This document shows, piece after piece, positions 51,164-60,301 of a stretch of 64,000 bases of DNA. The stretch is from DASSNU01 sp035701265. GTDB lineage: Bacteria; Gemmatimonadota; Gemmatimonadetes; Gemmatimonadales; Gemmatimonadaceae. How positions within the stretch are numbered: the first letter of the stretch is position 1; each line of letters begins with the position of its first letter. The translations under genes were made by a program, and so were the position numbers. Location of the stretch: contig DASSNU010000010.1 in the NCBI GenBank assembly GCA_035701265.1, forward strand, positions 1 to 64,000. Direction: 5' to 3'. The notes under the pieces are model-generated. The model was given only the letters and a program-made list of their open reading frames with translations, was not told the origin of the DNA and made no database searches.

Positions 51164-51910
51164 ATGCTCGCCACACACCGCTCACGCGCTCTGGTGACAC
51201 TCCCGGCCGTGCTCCTCGCCATGGTCTCCCTCGCCGCTTGTGCCACCGGTGGAGGAGGTGGGAGATCGCGCGCCGCACTGCTCCTGTCGGACGCGCCGCC
51301 TCCGCGCCCCGACTGCCACGTCGAGCCCGGCCCGTCCCCCCTGCCACCCATTTCGGCGATCGCCGACTCTGCCGGGCTCTTTTACGGGCTCACGCGTCTG
51401 GGGAACGAAACCGGCGCGGTGCGACAGGATACTGCGTACCTCCTGCTCTCCGTCCGATACGACCGCGACCGCCGCGTGTCGACGGTGTTCAGGATCAGCT
51501 CCTACCTTCCCGAGGGAGCCGAAGCCAAGGTGCTGGGTGAGGTGCGGCGTCATCTCGGCGCGGGGCCGGCGAACACGGAGAGCCTCCGCCTCCGCATCGC
51601 GTTCACCCGACCGATGATGGTGCGGGTAGGCCGGTCCGAGCGCTGTCCGCCTCCGATCGGCGCGCGCATCGGGTCGACCCGGAATTCGGCAGGCGACGGT
51701 GATGTGCACATCGTGCCACCCAAGTTTCACGTCGTCGTGCTCGACAACGGGCAGTTGGGTGCAGTCACCGTGCTGCGGGGGTCGGGGGATGACGAATTCG
51801 ACCGGGCGCTCATCGATGCGCTACGGCAGTCTGCGCGCTCCCCGGGGACGATCGACGGGAAACCCGCAACGATGGAGTTCGACATGTCCGTACCGGTGGC
51901 CGGACACTAG
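51164..51910 (+). CDS. Lipoprotein with a TonB C-terminal-like domain (248 aa)
   Basis: Signal and lipobox (LVTLPAVLLAMVSLAAC) give a lipid-anchored protein. The last 80 residues read FHVVVLDNGQLGAVTVLRGS then DDEFDRALIDALRQSARSPG and PATMEFDMSVPVAG, the strand-helix-strand order of the TonB C-terminal fold (the strand GxVxxxxVxxSSG variant). No membrane helix or proline-rich linker is present, so it is not a normal energy transducer. The fold is inferred; role unknown. Confidence 0.6.
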   Translation: MLATHRSRALVTLPAVLLAMVSLAACATGGGGGRSRAALLLSDAPPPRPDCHVEPGPSPLPPISAIADSAGLFYGLTRLGNETGAVRQDTAYLLLSVRYDRDRRVSTVFRISSYLPEGAEAKVLGEVRRHLGAGPANTESLRLRIAFTRPMMVRVGRSERCPPPIGARIGSTRNSAGDGDVHIVPPKFHVVVLDNGQLGAVTVLRGSGDDEFDRALIDALRQSARSPGTIDGKPATMEFDMSVPVAGH

Positions 51911-52222
51911 CTCCGTACCCGGCGCACACATCGCGGCGCTCTCCACGCACCGGCACACAAGACGTCCTCCCTCACCGCCGTGAGCGCCGTCCGCTAGATT
52001 GCCTTGTGGACGCGTGTGTCGCGCGCGTGCGCATCGCGCGTGCAGTTCGCGCATGTGCCGTTCGCGTGTGCGACACGCGCCACGGTCGATTGGCGCGCGT
52101 GGCGGCCCGGCGCACCGGGCGCCGCTGTGCGTCGGGCTCGCACCGACACGTGCCACGCGGGCGCAGCCCCGCTCCTGAACACCGCTGCGGCGACGGATCT
52201 CCGCAGCACTGACGCTCAGCTC
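51911..52222. other. Intergenic region before the rhomboid gene
   Basis: 312 bases. A stretch of nearly strict purine-pyrimidine alternation (around 52014-52085, TG/CG steps) is present. A hairpin-prone GCGGCCCGGCGC next to GCGCCGC lies at about 52103-52125. No gene seen; an in-frame extension of the rhomboid is not supported. Confidence 0.35.
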
Positions 52223-52984
52223 ATGACGCCTTGGGTCCTGCGGCTCATTGCCGCGAACGTCGTGGTGTTTCTGCTGCAGATGACGCTGCCACCCATCTTT
52301 CAGGTGCGGCTGTCGCTGTATCCGGCGCTCGTACTGCAACAACCGTGGACCGTCGTCACGTACATGTTTCTGCATGGCGGCCTCAGCCACATCTTCTTCA
52401 ACATGTTCGGCCTGGTCATCTTCGGGCCGCGTGTGGAGAACAGGCTGGGTGGGCGCCGCTTTCTCATCCTCTACTTCATTGCCGGACTGGGCGGCGCGGC
52501 GGGAGCGTTCTTCACGACGATGCCGACGGTACCGGTCATCGGCGCCTCCGGCGCGCTGTTCGGCGTGATGCTCGCCTACGCACGCTTCTGGCCGCGCGAC
52601 CAGTTGCTCATCTGGGGACTGCTCCCGGTCGAGGCGCGCGTGCTCGTGATCGGGTACACGGTGCTCGAGCTCTTCCTCGGCGTCGGCGGGTTGCAGCAGG
52701 GAGTGGCGCACTTCGCGCACGTGGGCGGGTTCGTCACCGCACTCGTCTACCTCCTCATGCTCGAGCGACAGACCGGCGCGCGCCGCTTCCGGCAGCGCAC
52801 GCAGGCGCCCCGCCGTCCGCCGCCCGACGGCGACGCGCTCGCGCGGTGGAGCACGATCCCGCGCGACGGCTTGCACGAGTTGACGCTCAACGAGATCGAC
52901 CGCTTGATGCTCAAAGTGCGGACGTCCGGCGTGGCGAGCCTCACCCCCGAGGAGCGCGCGTATCTCGATCGCATGAGCGCCTGA
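52223..52984 (+). CDS. Rhomboid-family intramembrane serine protease
   Basis: A 253-aa protein with about six helices. The signature HGGLSHIFFNM at 51-61 is followed by the Ser-containing GASGALFG (S109) and HFAHVGG (H166), together the catalytic pair. It cuts single-pass membrane proteins inside the bilayer. The C-terminal 60 residues are soluble and contain a possible helix (LTLNEIDRLMLKVR) ending EERAYLDRM, seen in many bacterial rhomboids. It lies 40 nt upstream of the DinB-family gene and could be cotranscribed with the serine operon. Confidence 0.92.
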   Translation: MTPWVLRLIAANVVVFLLQMTLPPIFQVRLSLYPALVLQQPWTVVTYMFLHGGLSHIFFNMFGLVIFGPRVENRLGGRRFLILYFIAGLGGAAGAFFTTMPTVPVIGASGALFGVMLAYARFWPRDQLLIWGLLPVEARVLVIGYTVLELFLGVGGLQQGVAHFAHVGGFVTALVYLLMLERQTGARRFRQRTQAPRRPPPDGDALARWSTIPRDGLHELTLNEIDRLMLKVRTSGVASLTPEERAYLDRMSA

Positions 52985-53024
52985 CGACGCACTTCGCCAC
53001 CCACCCTCTCACTCCCGGCACCGG

Positions 53025-53549
53025 ATGAGCGACCTTCGATATCCCATCGGACGCTTCGAGCGTCCGACCACACTGAGCGCCGCAGAGCGCGCCAGCTGCA
53101 TCGACGACATTGCCGCCGCGCCAGGCAACCTGCGGAACGCGGTGGACGGTCTGTCCGACGCGCAACTCGACACGCCGTACCGCCCCGGCGGATGGACGGT
53201 GCGCCAGGTGGTGCACCACGTGCCCGACAGCCACCTCAACGCCTACGTGCGCTTCCGTCTCGGCCTCACGCGCGACGGTCCGCGCATCACGACGTACGAT
53301 GAGGCGCGATGGGCGGAGCTGCCGGACGCGCGCACCATGCCCGCTGCCCCGTCGCTGCAATTGCTCGACGGGCTCCACCAGCGGTGGGTGGCACTGCTTC
53401 GCTCCATGGACGCGGCCGACTTCGCGCGCACGATCTCGCACCCGGAAATGGGGGACGTGTCGCTCGACGATCTGCTCGCGCTCTACGCGTGGCACGGCAA
53501 GCACCACGCGGCGCACATCACCTCGCTCCGCGAGCGCGAGGGGTGGTGA
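53025..53549 (+). CDS. DinB/YfiT-family putative metal-dependent protein
   Basis: A 174-aa four-helix protein. Three His that would hold the metal are at GWTVRQVVHHVPDSHLNAY and WHGKHHAAHI. The SLRERE tail ends the family pattern (YfiT group). YfiT relatives transfer or hydrolyse bacillithiol or similar; in this phylum the thiol is not known. It overlaps the SerB-like gene by 4 bp, so they are cotranscribed. Start MSDLRYPIGRF follows an rbs-poor spacer of 40 nt. Confidence 0.82.
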   Translation: MSDLRYPIGRFERPTTLSAAERASCIDDIAAAPGNLRNAVDGLSDAQLDTPYRPGGWTVRQVVHHVPDSHLNAYVRFRLGLTRDGPRITTYDEARWAELPDARTMPAAPSLQLLDGLHQRWVALLRSMDAADFARTISHPEMGDVSLDDLLALYAWHGKHHAAHITSLREREGW

Positions 53550-54385
53550 GCCGGCGGCCGGCACACCGCGCCGGTGCCGGTGACGTGCCCGGTGGGCGCT
53601 TCGGGACGGTGATCTTCGACTGCGACTCCACGCTGAGCGCCATCGAAGGGATCACCGAGCTCGCGCGCGCCCACCGCGAGGAGATTCTCGCGCTCACCGA
53701 CGACGCGATGAACGGGCGCGTTCCGCTGGAGGAGGTGTACGGTCGCCGGCTGGAGATCATCCGTCCCTGTCGCGCCGACCTCGACGCGCTCGCGGTACGA
53801 TACGCCGACGCCGCGCTCCCCGACGCGCGCGCGGTGGTGAGCGCGCTGCACCGCGAGGGCGTGGACGTGCGCGTCCTCTCGGGCGGGCTGCTCCCCGCCG
53901 TCACCGCCTTCGCGCGCCAGCTCGGCATCGACGCGGATCACGTCGGGGCGGTGCACGTGGTCTTCGATGCCTCCGGTGCGTACGCTGGCTTCGATCGTGC
54001 CTCCCCGCTCACGGTGAGCGGCGGAAAGGCCGTCATCGTGCGGCACTGGCGTGCGACGCTCCGCGCGCCGGTGATGCTCGTGGGCGATGGGATCACCGAC
54101 CTGGAAGCGGCGGACGAGGTCGATCTGTTCGTCGCCTTCGCCGGCGTGATCGAGCGTGCGAGCGTGGCCGCCGCCGCACGGGTGGTGGTGCGCGACCGAT
54201 CCCTCGCGCCGGTGCTCGCGCTCGCCCTCGGCGAGCACCCGCCCGCGCACGACGGCGATCGCGCGCTCTACGATGCAGGGCGCGCCCGGCTGCGCGATGC
54301 CATGCGAGATGACGACGCGGACGTCGCGCTCGGCGCGCCGCCCGGTCCACCGGAGCGCTCTCCCACGCGGAGCGGATCCTCATGA
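53546..54385 (+). CDS. serB: HAD-type phosphoserine phosphatase
   Basis: The GTG start overlaps the upstream stop. Nucleophile D25 and D27 are in the motif FDCDSTLS, motif II is VLSGG, motif III Lys is in SGGKAVIVRHW, and the fourth motif GDGITDLEAA holds Mg. A cap insert with helix ELARAHREEILALTDD follows the nucleophile, as in SerB of the HAD-IB class. Reaction: O-phosphoserine to serine. The next two overlapping genes are the earlier steps, so serine synthesis is the likely use. The C-terminal 50 residues are low-complexity. Confidence 0.82.
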   Translation: MSRRPAHRAGAGDVPGGRFGTVIFDCDSTLSAIEGITELARAHREEILALTDDAMNGRVPLEEVYGRRLEIIRPCRADLDALAVRYADAALPDARAVVSALHREGVDVRVLSGGLLPAVTAFARQLGIDADHVGAVHVVFDASGAYAGFDRASPLTVSGGKAVIVRHWRATLRAPVMLVGDGITDLEAADEVDLFVAFAGVIERASVAAAARVVVRDRSLAPVLALALGEHPPAHDGDRALYDAGRARLRDAMRDDDADVALGAPPGPPERSPTRSGSS

Positions 54386-55479
54386 GCCAGCACGACGGCA
54401 CCGGACGATTCTTCCTTCCCGGACCCACCGAGGTCTACCCCGATGTCGCCGCGGCGCAGATGGGGCCGATGATCGGCCATCGCGGCGCGGGAATGGAGGA
54501 GCTCATCGCCCGGCTGGAAGATGGACTGCGCATGGTGTTCCGCACCGCGCGCCCGGTGTACGTCGTCCCCTCCTCCGCCACCGGGCTCATGGAAGGAGCA
54601 CTCCGCAACGGCGCGCGGAAGCGCGTGCTCTCCCTCGTGAACGGCGCGTTCAGCGAGCGCTTCTACCGGATCGCGCTCTCCTGCGGGTTGGACGCGGAGC
54701 GGCTGGATGTTCCGCTCGGCGAGGTGCACACACCGGAGATGCTCGAGCGCGCGCTGCAGGATGGACGCTTCGACGCGGTGACCGTCGTGCACTCGGAGAC
54801 CTCGACCGGCGCGCTGAATCCGATCGCCCAGCTCGCGCGCGTGGCGCACGCGGCGGGCGACGTCGCGTTGCTCGTGGACAGCGTATCCGGCATGGCCGGC
54901 GCACCCGTCGAAACCGATGCGTGGGAGCTGGACGTGGTGCTCACCGGATCGCAGAAGGCGTTCGCGCTCCCACCGGGGCTCGCCTTCGCCGCCGTGCGCC
55001 CGCACATCCTCGACCGCGCACGGCAATCCGAGGCGCGCGGCACGTACTTCGACTTCGTCGAATACGAGAAGTTCACCCTGAAGCACCAGACGCCCAACAC
55101 GCCGGCCATCTCCCTCCTCTACGCCCTGGACGTGCAGCTCGGCCGTATTCAACGTGAAGGGATCGAGCAGCGGTGGGCGCGCCACGCGGCCATGGCCGAG
55201 CGCACCTGGCGATGGGTGGACGAGATGCGCGCGCGCGGCGTCGATCTCGCCGTGCTCGCGCCGCCGGGCGCGCGCTCTCCCACCGTGAGCTGCGTCCGCG
55301 TCCCCCCGCCGCACACGGGACCGGCGATCACGGCGGAGATGGCGAAGCGCGGGTGGACGATCGGGTCTGGCTACGGTCCTCTCAAGGATTCCACGATTCG
55401 CATCGGACACATGGGGGATCACACGGTGCGTGAGCTGGACGCACTGCTCCAGGAGCTGACGGCGGTGCTGCTCCCGTGA
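54382..55479 (+). CDS. Class V aminotransferase, putative phosphoserine aminotransferase
   Basis: A PLP enzyme of 365 aa in the serine-pyruvate/alanine-glyoxylate group. The N-terminus FLPGPTEVYPDV and GHRGAGMEEL are family marks; HSETSTG (137-143) binds the ring, DSVSGMAG includes the ring Asp, and K192 in TGSQKAFALPPG is the Schiff-base Lys. It is not the canonical SerC sequence. Set between SerB and SerA with 4-bp overlaps on both sides, it most likely makes phosphoserine from phosphohydroxypyruvate. An alternative is alanine-glyoxylate exchange. Confidence 0.85.
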   Translation: MSQHDGTGRFFLPGPTEVYPDVAAAQMGPMIGHRGAGMEELIARLEDGLRMVFRTARPVYVVPSSATGLMEGALRNGARKRVLSLVNGAFSERFYRIALSCGLDAERLDVPLGEVHTPEMLERALQDGRFDAVTVVHSETSTGALNPIAQLARVAHAAGDVALLVDSVSGMAGAPVETDAWELDVVLTGSQKAFALPPGLAFAAVRPHILDRARQSEARGTYFDFVEYEKFTLKHQTPNTPAISLLYALDVQLGRIQREGIEQRWARHAAMAERTWRWVDEMRARGVDLAVLAPPGARSPTVSCVRVPPPHTGPAITAEMAKRGWTIGSGYGPLKDSTIRIGHMGDHTVRELDALLQELTAVLLP

Positions 55480-57119
55480 CCGCCGCTCCGAACGCCGCAT
55501 CGCGCGCGTCCTCACGCATCTCCGAGGAACGCTTTCGCGTGCTCGTGGCAGACGCCATCGCCGGCGAGGGACTGGAGCCGCTGCGCGCCGATCCGCACTT
55601 CGAGCTCATCGTGCAGCCCGGGCTCTCCGGCGAGGCGCTCGCCACCGCCATGGAGAGTGTGGACGCGGTGCTCGTGCGCAGCGCGACGCGCATCACCCGC
55701 GAGTCACTTGCGCGTGCGACGCGTCTCAAGGTGATCGGCCGCGCGGGCGTGGGGGTGGACACCATCGACGTTGCCGCCGCCACCGAGCGCGGCATCGCCG
55801 TCCTCACCGCACCGTCGGGAAACACCCTCTCCGCCGCCGAGCTCACGCTCGCGCTCATGCTCGCCGTCGCGCGCCGCGTCGCGGCGGCAGACCGCTCCAT
55901 GCACGCCGGCGCGTGGGAGCGGAAGGCCTTCACCGGCGTGGAGCTGTACGGCAAGACGCTCGGCCTGGTGGGCGCGGGACGCATTGGCGGCGAGGTGGCG
56001 CGCCGCGCGCGCGCGTTCGGGATGCGCGTGGTGGCGTACGATCCGTTTCTCACCGAGGAGCGCGCGCATGCCCTGCACGTCGAGCTCGCGCCGCTCGACG
56101 ACGTCCTCCGCCAGAGCGATGTCGTGTCGGTACACGTGCCACTCACCGACGGCACGCACGGACTGGTCGGCGCGCGCGAGCTGGGGCTCCTCCGCCCCGG
56201 CGCCTTTCTGGTGAACGCCGCGCGCGGCGGTGTGGTGGACGAGCAGGCGCTGGTGGAAGCGCTCCGCACGGGACGGCTCGCCGGTGCGGCGGTGGACGTG
56301 TACGCCGAGGAGCCGCTCCCCGCTGACCATCCGCTGCGCACGCTCGAGAGCGTGGTGCTCACCCCGCACCTGGGCGCGTCCACGGTGGAGGCGCAGCACC
56401 ACGTGGCGATCGAGATCGCCGAGGCGGTACGGCTCGCCTTGCTCGAGGGGGATCTCTCCCTGGCGGTGAACGCGCCGGCGGTGGGGAGCGCCGCCATGCG
56501 CGCGCTCCGCCCGATGCTCGACCTTGCCGAACGGCTCGGCCGCCTGGCCACATCGCTCACCGATGGCCCGGTCACGCGCCTGGAAGTGCGTTACGCCGGC
56601 GGCGTGGAGAATGCGCTCCGCCCGCTGGCGGCCTCCGCGATGGTCGGCGTGCTCTCGGTGGCGCTCGGCCGTTCGGCGGTGAACTTCGTGAATGCCATGC
56701 ATCTGGCCGAGACGCGCGGCATCCTGGTGGACCGCGTGGAGCTGAGCACGGAGGGAGACTACGCGGAGTCGCTCGAGCTACGTCTGACCGGCGTGGGAGC
56801 CCCCACGTGCGTGGCAGGGGCGCTGCTGGAGGGCGCGCACTCGCGTGTGATTCGCGTGAACGAGCATCGCGTGGACATCGTGCCGCGCGGTACGCTGGTG
56901 GTGATCCGCAACCGCGACGTCCCCGGCGTGATCGGCCACGTGGGGACGGTGCTCGGCAGCGCGGGGATCAACATCGCCGAGTACCACCAGTCGCGCCTCG
57001 AGGCGGGGGGCGAGGCGCTGGCGGCGATCGCGGTGGACGGCAAGCTGGACGCGACCCTGGTCACCGCGCTCCGGCGTCTCCCGGAAATCGTGGACGTCCG
57101 GCAGGTGCAGCTCGACTGA
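55476..57119 (+). CDS. serA: D-3-phosphoglycerate dehydrogenase
   Basis: First enzyme of serine synthesis, oxidising 3-phosphoglycerate with NAD. The nucleotide fold has GAGRIG at 166-171; active-site R250 (NAARGG), E279 (YAEEP) and H298 (PHLGAS) are in place. An intervening domain (about 340-465) and a C-terminal ACT domain (VVIRNRDVPGVIGHVGTVLG) suggest feedback by serine. The 547-aa length is that of the long bacterial form. The GTG start overlaps the aminotransferase stop. Gene order matches a full phosphorylated pathway read backwards. Confidence 0.94.
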   Translation: MTAAPNAASRASSRISEERFRVLVADAIAGEGLEPLRADPHFELIVQPGLSGEALATAMESVDAVLVRSATRITRESLARATRLKVIGRAGVGVDTIDVAAATERGIAVLTAPSGNTLSAAELTLALMLAVARRVAAADRSMHAGAWERKAFTGVELYGKTLGLVGAGRIGGEVARRARAFGMRVVAYDPFLTEERAHALHVELAPLDDVLRQSDVVSVHVPLTDGTHGLVGARELGLLRPGAFLVNAARGGVVDEQALVEALRTGRLAGAAVDVYAEEPLPADHPLRTLESVVLTPHLGASTVEAQHHVAIEIAEAVRLALLEGDLSLAVNAPAVGSAAMRALRPMLDLAERLGRLATSLTDGPVTRLEVRYAGGVENALRPLAASAMVGVLSVALGRSAVNFVNAMHLAETRGILVDRVELSTEGDYAESLELRLTGVGAPTCVAGALLEGAHSRVIRVNEHRVDIVPRGTLVVIRNRDVPGVIGHVGTVLGSAGINIAEYHQSRLEAGGEALAAIAVDGKLDATLVTALRRLPEIVDVRQVQLD

Positions 57120-57255
57120 GCGTGGTGCACGACGCGCGTCCAGATCCGCCGCCCCCACTCGGGACTCTCGCCATCACGTAGACACTACCGAGCGTGGCCG
57201 TTGCTCCGCCGCTCCGGGTGCGGGACTCTTGCGCATCGGCCCGTCCGGAGGGAAG

Positions 57256-58179
57256 ATGTCCGCTGCTCCGGACCCCTCGTCCCCCGTGCTCATCGTCGCC
57301 CTCGCCCTCGCGGCAGCGCATCTCACGCCAGCACCGGGACAACACGCCCGGCGCGACACCAGTCGTCCCGTTCCCCCCGATACCGCATCCATGATGTGGG
57401 TGGTGGGACGTGACCAGCCGCGCGCCCGCGATGTCGTGGAAGCCTGGCTGGTGGTTCCCGCCGAGCGCGCTGCGCGCGACTCCGCCGCCACACTGCGCAT
57501 CCTGTCTCCTTCCGACGCGGACGTCTGGCTGCGCGACGCCGGTGCGACGTGCCGCGATGCGGAAGCGGCGCGACGGACGGAGCACATCGGGCGCGTGGAG
57601 CGCGACACGATCCTCTACGTCTGCGTCCGCCCGCGCGAGGTCGGCACGACGCGGCTGGTCGCTGTCCGCCGTCTGACGCGTGCGGGCGTGGCGCGCCAGG
57701 AGATCGCCACCAGCCAGCCGATCACCGCGCGGGAGCGATACACGATCGGCGCCGGGTGGCTGGCCGTGCTCACCGCGGTGGTCGGCTTCCTGACCGGCGT
57801 GCTCGCGCACGTCATCCAGGCGCTCTGGGACCGTCGCCAGACGGGAAAGCGCGATGAGCGCGAGCTGAAGCGACTGGTGGCGGAACACCTGGTGGAGGAG
57901 ATGCGCGGCAACCTCCACCGCCTGGAAGCGTGGCTGGACGGGTCGAGCTCCGAGCCGCCGGACATGGCCAAGAAGGAATACAACTCCCTGCTCGGCGACG
58001 ACGGACTGCTCTCGTACCTGGGCGCCGATGAGCGTGCGCGCTACTGGCGCGGCGTGCAGGAGATCTACGCGCTCATGGAGCGCTACACCGATCAGAAGAA
58101 CCTGCATCATGCGGCCGAGGCGCGTGCCATCGCCACCACGCTCCGGCACCGGCTGACGAACCACCTGCGGGGGAGCTGA
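57256..58179 (+). CDS. Single-pass membrane protein of unknown function (307 aa)
   Basis: GGAGGGAAG immediately precedes MSAAPDPSSPVLIVALALA, a signal or first anchor. About 110 exported residues include DVWLRDAGATCRDAEAARR and VLYVCVRPREVG-type strands with two Cys. A helix at about 168-195 (AGWLAVLTAVVGFLTGVLAH) crosses the membrane. The cytosolic 110-residue tail is charged and helical (RELKRLVAEHLVEEMRGNLH). No family recognised. It ends 10 nt before the gene for a Cys/His-rich protein, so both likely act together. It lies 136 nt after serA. Confidence 0.65.
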   Translation: MSAAPDPSSPVLIVALALAAAHLTPAPGQHARRDTSRPVPPDTASMMWVVGRDQPRARDVVEAWLVVPAERAARDSAATLRILSPSDADVWLRDAGATCRDAEAARRTEHIGRVERDTILYVCVRPREVGTTRLVAVRRLTRAGVARQEIATSQPITARERYTIGAGWLAVLTAVVGFLTGVLAHVIQALWDRRQTGKRDERELKRLVAEHLVEEMRGNLHRLEAWLDGSSSEPPDMAKKEYNSLLGDDGLLSYLGADERARYWRGVQEIYALMERYTDQKNLHHAAEARAIATTLRHRLTNHLRGS

Positions 58180-58189
58180 GAAGCGAACC

Positions 58190-59008
58190 ATGGCCTGCTT
58201 CTACTGCGCCCAGCAAACGGTGCCCACGCCCGACAACGGGCTCTGTGTGGAGTGCAGCCACGCCGTCTGCACGAGCCCGCCGCTGCGGAAAGACAGGGTA
58301 TACCACGGACTCACCTGCCGCTGCGAGTGCCGGAAGCTCGTGTGCAAGTACGACGCGCCGGCGCACGCGCGGAGCCATCACCGCCGGACCATCGACTGCT
58401 TTCCCGCCTCGGCGGGGGGCTTCGCGAGCGACGCGCTCGAGACGTGCGTTCGCGTAGCGCGCGATGGCCGCAGCGCGGAGCGGCTGGACGCGGACGAGGT
58501 GGAGCGGCTGAATCACTTTCTCAGCTTTGCCGTGCCCGGGCACCAGGCGCTGCTGGCCGCGCTGGATCGGCATCCCGGACGCGGAGTGACCGACGTGGTG
58601 CGCATCCACACGAGCGGGAATGCCGAATGGCCTGCGTTCGATGCGCCCTTCTATTCGGGGGGCGCGCTGGATCGCGTGGCGGCGCTCTCGGCGCGCACGC
58701 TCGCCGTGGCCGCGAATGCCCTCTCGCGCAACGAGCTGGGGACGCACGCGCTCGAGCGACTCGTCCCGCTGCAGCAGTTGGTGCAGCGCCTGCTGCCGGC
58801 GTGGCTGCCGCGACTGTCGGCCGACTGGATCGACGTTCCGGAGAGCGCCGAGCTGATCGCGACCATCGCGCGCGGCTACGCGACGGCGGGCGCGGACGTA
58901 CCCGCCCCTGTGCTGCGCGCCATCACCTACACCGCCGTGCCGGAAGACGCGGAAGCGATCGCCGACTGGGTAGTGGAGGAGCCCGTGTCCGTTCCGGTTG
59001 CCGGCTGA
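58190..59008 (+). CDS. Protein with an N-terminal Cys/His zinc-ribbon-like cluster (272 aa)
   Basis: The first 70 residues hold ten cysteines (C3, C6, C19, C22, C27, C43, C45, C47, C52, C70) and three His (59, 63, 64). CFYC with CVEC and CRCEC followed by CKYDAPAHARSHH look like two zinc-binding knuckles, as in B-box or RING-like modules. The remaining 200 residues are helical with no recognised fold (LDADEVERLNHFLSF, LERLVPLQQLVQRLL). No signal peptide. Encoded 10 nt after the membrane protein, it may be its cytosolic partner. Confidence 0.7.
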   Translation: MACFYCAQQTVPTPDNGLCVECSHAVCTSPPLRKDRVYHGLTCRCECRKLVCKYDAPAHARSHHRRTIDCFPASAGGFASDALETCVRVARDGRSAERLDADEVERLNHFLSFAVPGHQALLAALDRHPGRGVTDVVRIHTSGNAEWPAFDAPFYSGGALDRVAALSARTLAVAANALSRNELGTHALERLVPLQQLVQRLLPAWLPRLSADWIDVPESAELIATIARGYATAGADVPAPVLRAITYTAVPEDAEAIADWVVEEPVSVPVAG

Positions 59009-59011
59009 CGC

Positions 59012-59809
59012 TCACACCGCGCCGCAGCGCTCCAGCGTCTCCAGCCACACGCGCCGGATCTCACTCGCGCCGGCCGCCGACGGCTCGATGAGCGAGTGCC
59101 GCCAGTACCACCGCTCCTCCTCCGGCGCGGTGACGCCGTGCCCCAGGAAATGCGCGTGGATGTCTGCCAGGGCGGTCCCCGGCACTTCGGCCGCCAACTC
59201 CCGGATGGACGCGTTCATCTCGTGCAGATACTCGAGCGGGAGCGGTGCGGACGCGTCCGCGATCCCGGGGACTTGCCCCGTGCCGTCGGACGGATCGTAG
59301 ATGGTGGTGAGCACGATCAGCGAGTCGGGGATCAGCTCGCGCATCCCGCCCACCAGTCGCGCGTAGCTGTCGCTCAACACGCCCACCCCCCGATCCAACG
59401 TCTCATCGTCGGCCGCCGAGAAGAGTGCGTGCAGAAGGTCGTTTCCCCCGATGGTGAGCGTGATGAGCGTCGTGCCGCGCACCCGCGGAATGCCCGGGAT
59501 CTGCGTGCGCAGCACGTCCGCCACCACCGCGCCGTCCGAGGCGAGGATGGTGATGGGCATGTCGCCGCCCAGCGTGCGCAGGTCCTGCCCCTCGAACTCC
59601 GGCCACATGGCGTCGTCGTTCCGGTGCAGCAGCGATGCCGCGCCGATCTTGAGCTTGGGATACGCGATCGACGTCGCGCCCATGGGAAAGAGCGGCGTCT
59701 GCACCGCCGCCGCCGACCAGAGACGCTCCCCCGCTTCGTTCGCATCGAGCGTCGGATACAGGTCGAGCGACATCGAATCTCCCAATGCCACGTACTGTCC
59801 GAACCTCAT
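59012..59809 (-). CDS. SGNH/GDSL-hydrolase-like protein (265 aa)
   Basis: Starts MRFGQYVALGDSMSLDLYP, with the Ser of the GDS block at residue 12 and a GGND block (TIGGNDLLHAL). The last block normally gives a D-x-x-H pair; here the aligned stretch reads SLIEPSAAGASEIRR, so neither Asp nor His is obvious. No signal peptide with this start; GAGAAG lies 5 nt before the ATG. It may hydrolyse an ester or amide, or have a changed active site. Convergent with the previous gene, 3 bp apart. Confidence 0.78.
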   Translation of the reverse strand: MRFGQYVALGDSMSLDLYPTLDANEAGERLWSAAAVQTPLFPMGATSIAYPKLKIGAASLLHRNDDAMWPEFEGQDLRTLGGDMPITILASDGAVVADVLRTQIPGIPRVRGTTLITLTIGGNDLLHALFSAADDETLDRGVGVLSDSYARLVGGMRELIPDSLIVLTTIYDPSDGTGQVPGIADASAPLPLEYLHEMNASIRELAAEVPGTALADIHAHFLGHGVTAPEEERWYWRHSLIEPSAAGASEIRRVWLETLERCGAV

Positions 59810-60064
59810 GCCGTCTTCTCCGGAGAGCGCATGGGGATGCACGCGGGTGGTGACGGTACGTCGTTCGCGCGCCAGGGGTGCGCAGCCGGCCGCGCGGGCG
59901 GCAACGACGGGCATGTCCGCGGCAGCCCGACGGCTGCGCGAGCGGACGGGAATCCTTCACATCAACGCGCGAGCGGCGGCTTCCGTTGGCGCGCTCGCCC
60001 GCATCTTGCTCTGTCGTCCGCAGGTGTACCACGGACGACCAGCGCGCGACCATCGGAGACCTGA

Positions 60065-60286
60065 ATGAAACCGGCCACCCTGATCGGTATCGTGCTCATC
60101 GTGATCGGTGCATTGGCGCTCGCGTTCCAGGAGATCAGCTACACGCGGGAGCGCGCACACATCGACGTGGGCCCCGTCCACGCGACCGCGCGGGAACGGG
60201 AGACGATCTCCATCCCGGTGGTCGTGAGCGGCGTGGTGGTGGTGCTCGGCGTCATCCTGCTTGTTGCAGGGCGGCGCCGAAGCTGA
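60065..60286 (+). CDS. Small two-helix membrane protein (73 aa)
   Basis: Helices at about 4-22 (ATLIGIVLIVIGALALAF) and 48-68 (IPVVVSGVVVVLGVILLV), a short polar loop with HIDVGPVHATARE, and a basic tail RRRS. This pattern belongs to small DUF-type inner-membrane proteins of unknown function. No partner nearby. Confidence 0.75.
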   Translation: MKPATLIGIVLIVIGALALAFQEISYTRERAHIDVGPVHATARERETISIPVVVSGVVVVLGVILLVAGRRRS

Positions 60287-60301
60287 CCGCCCGCCGGCAC
60301 G

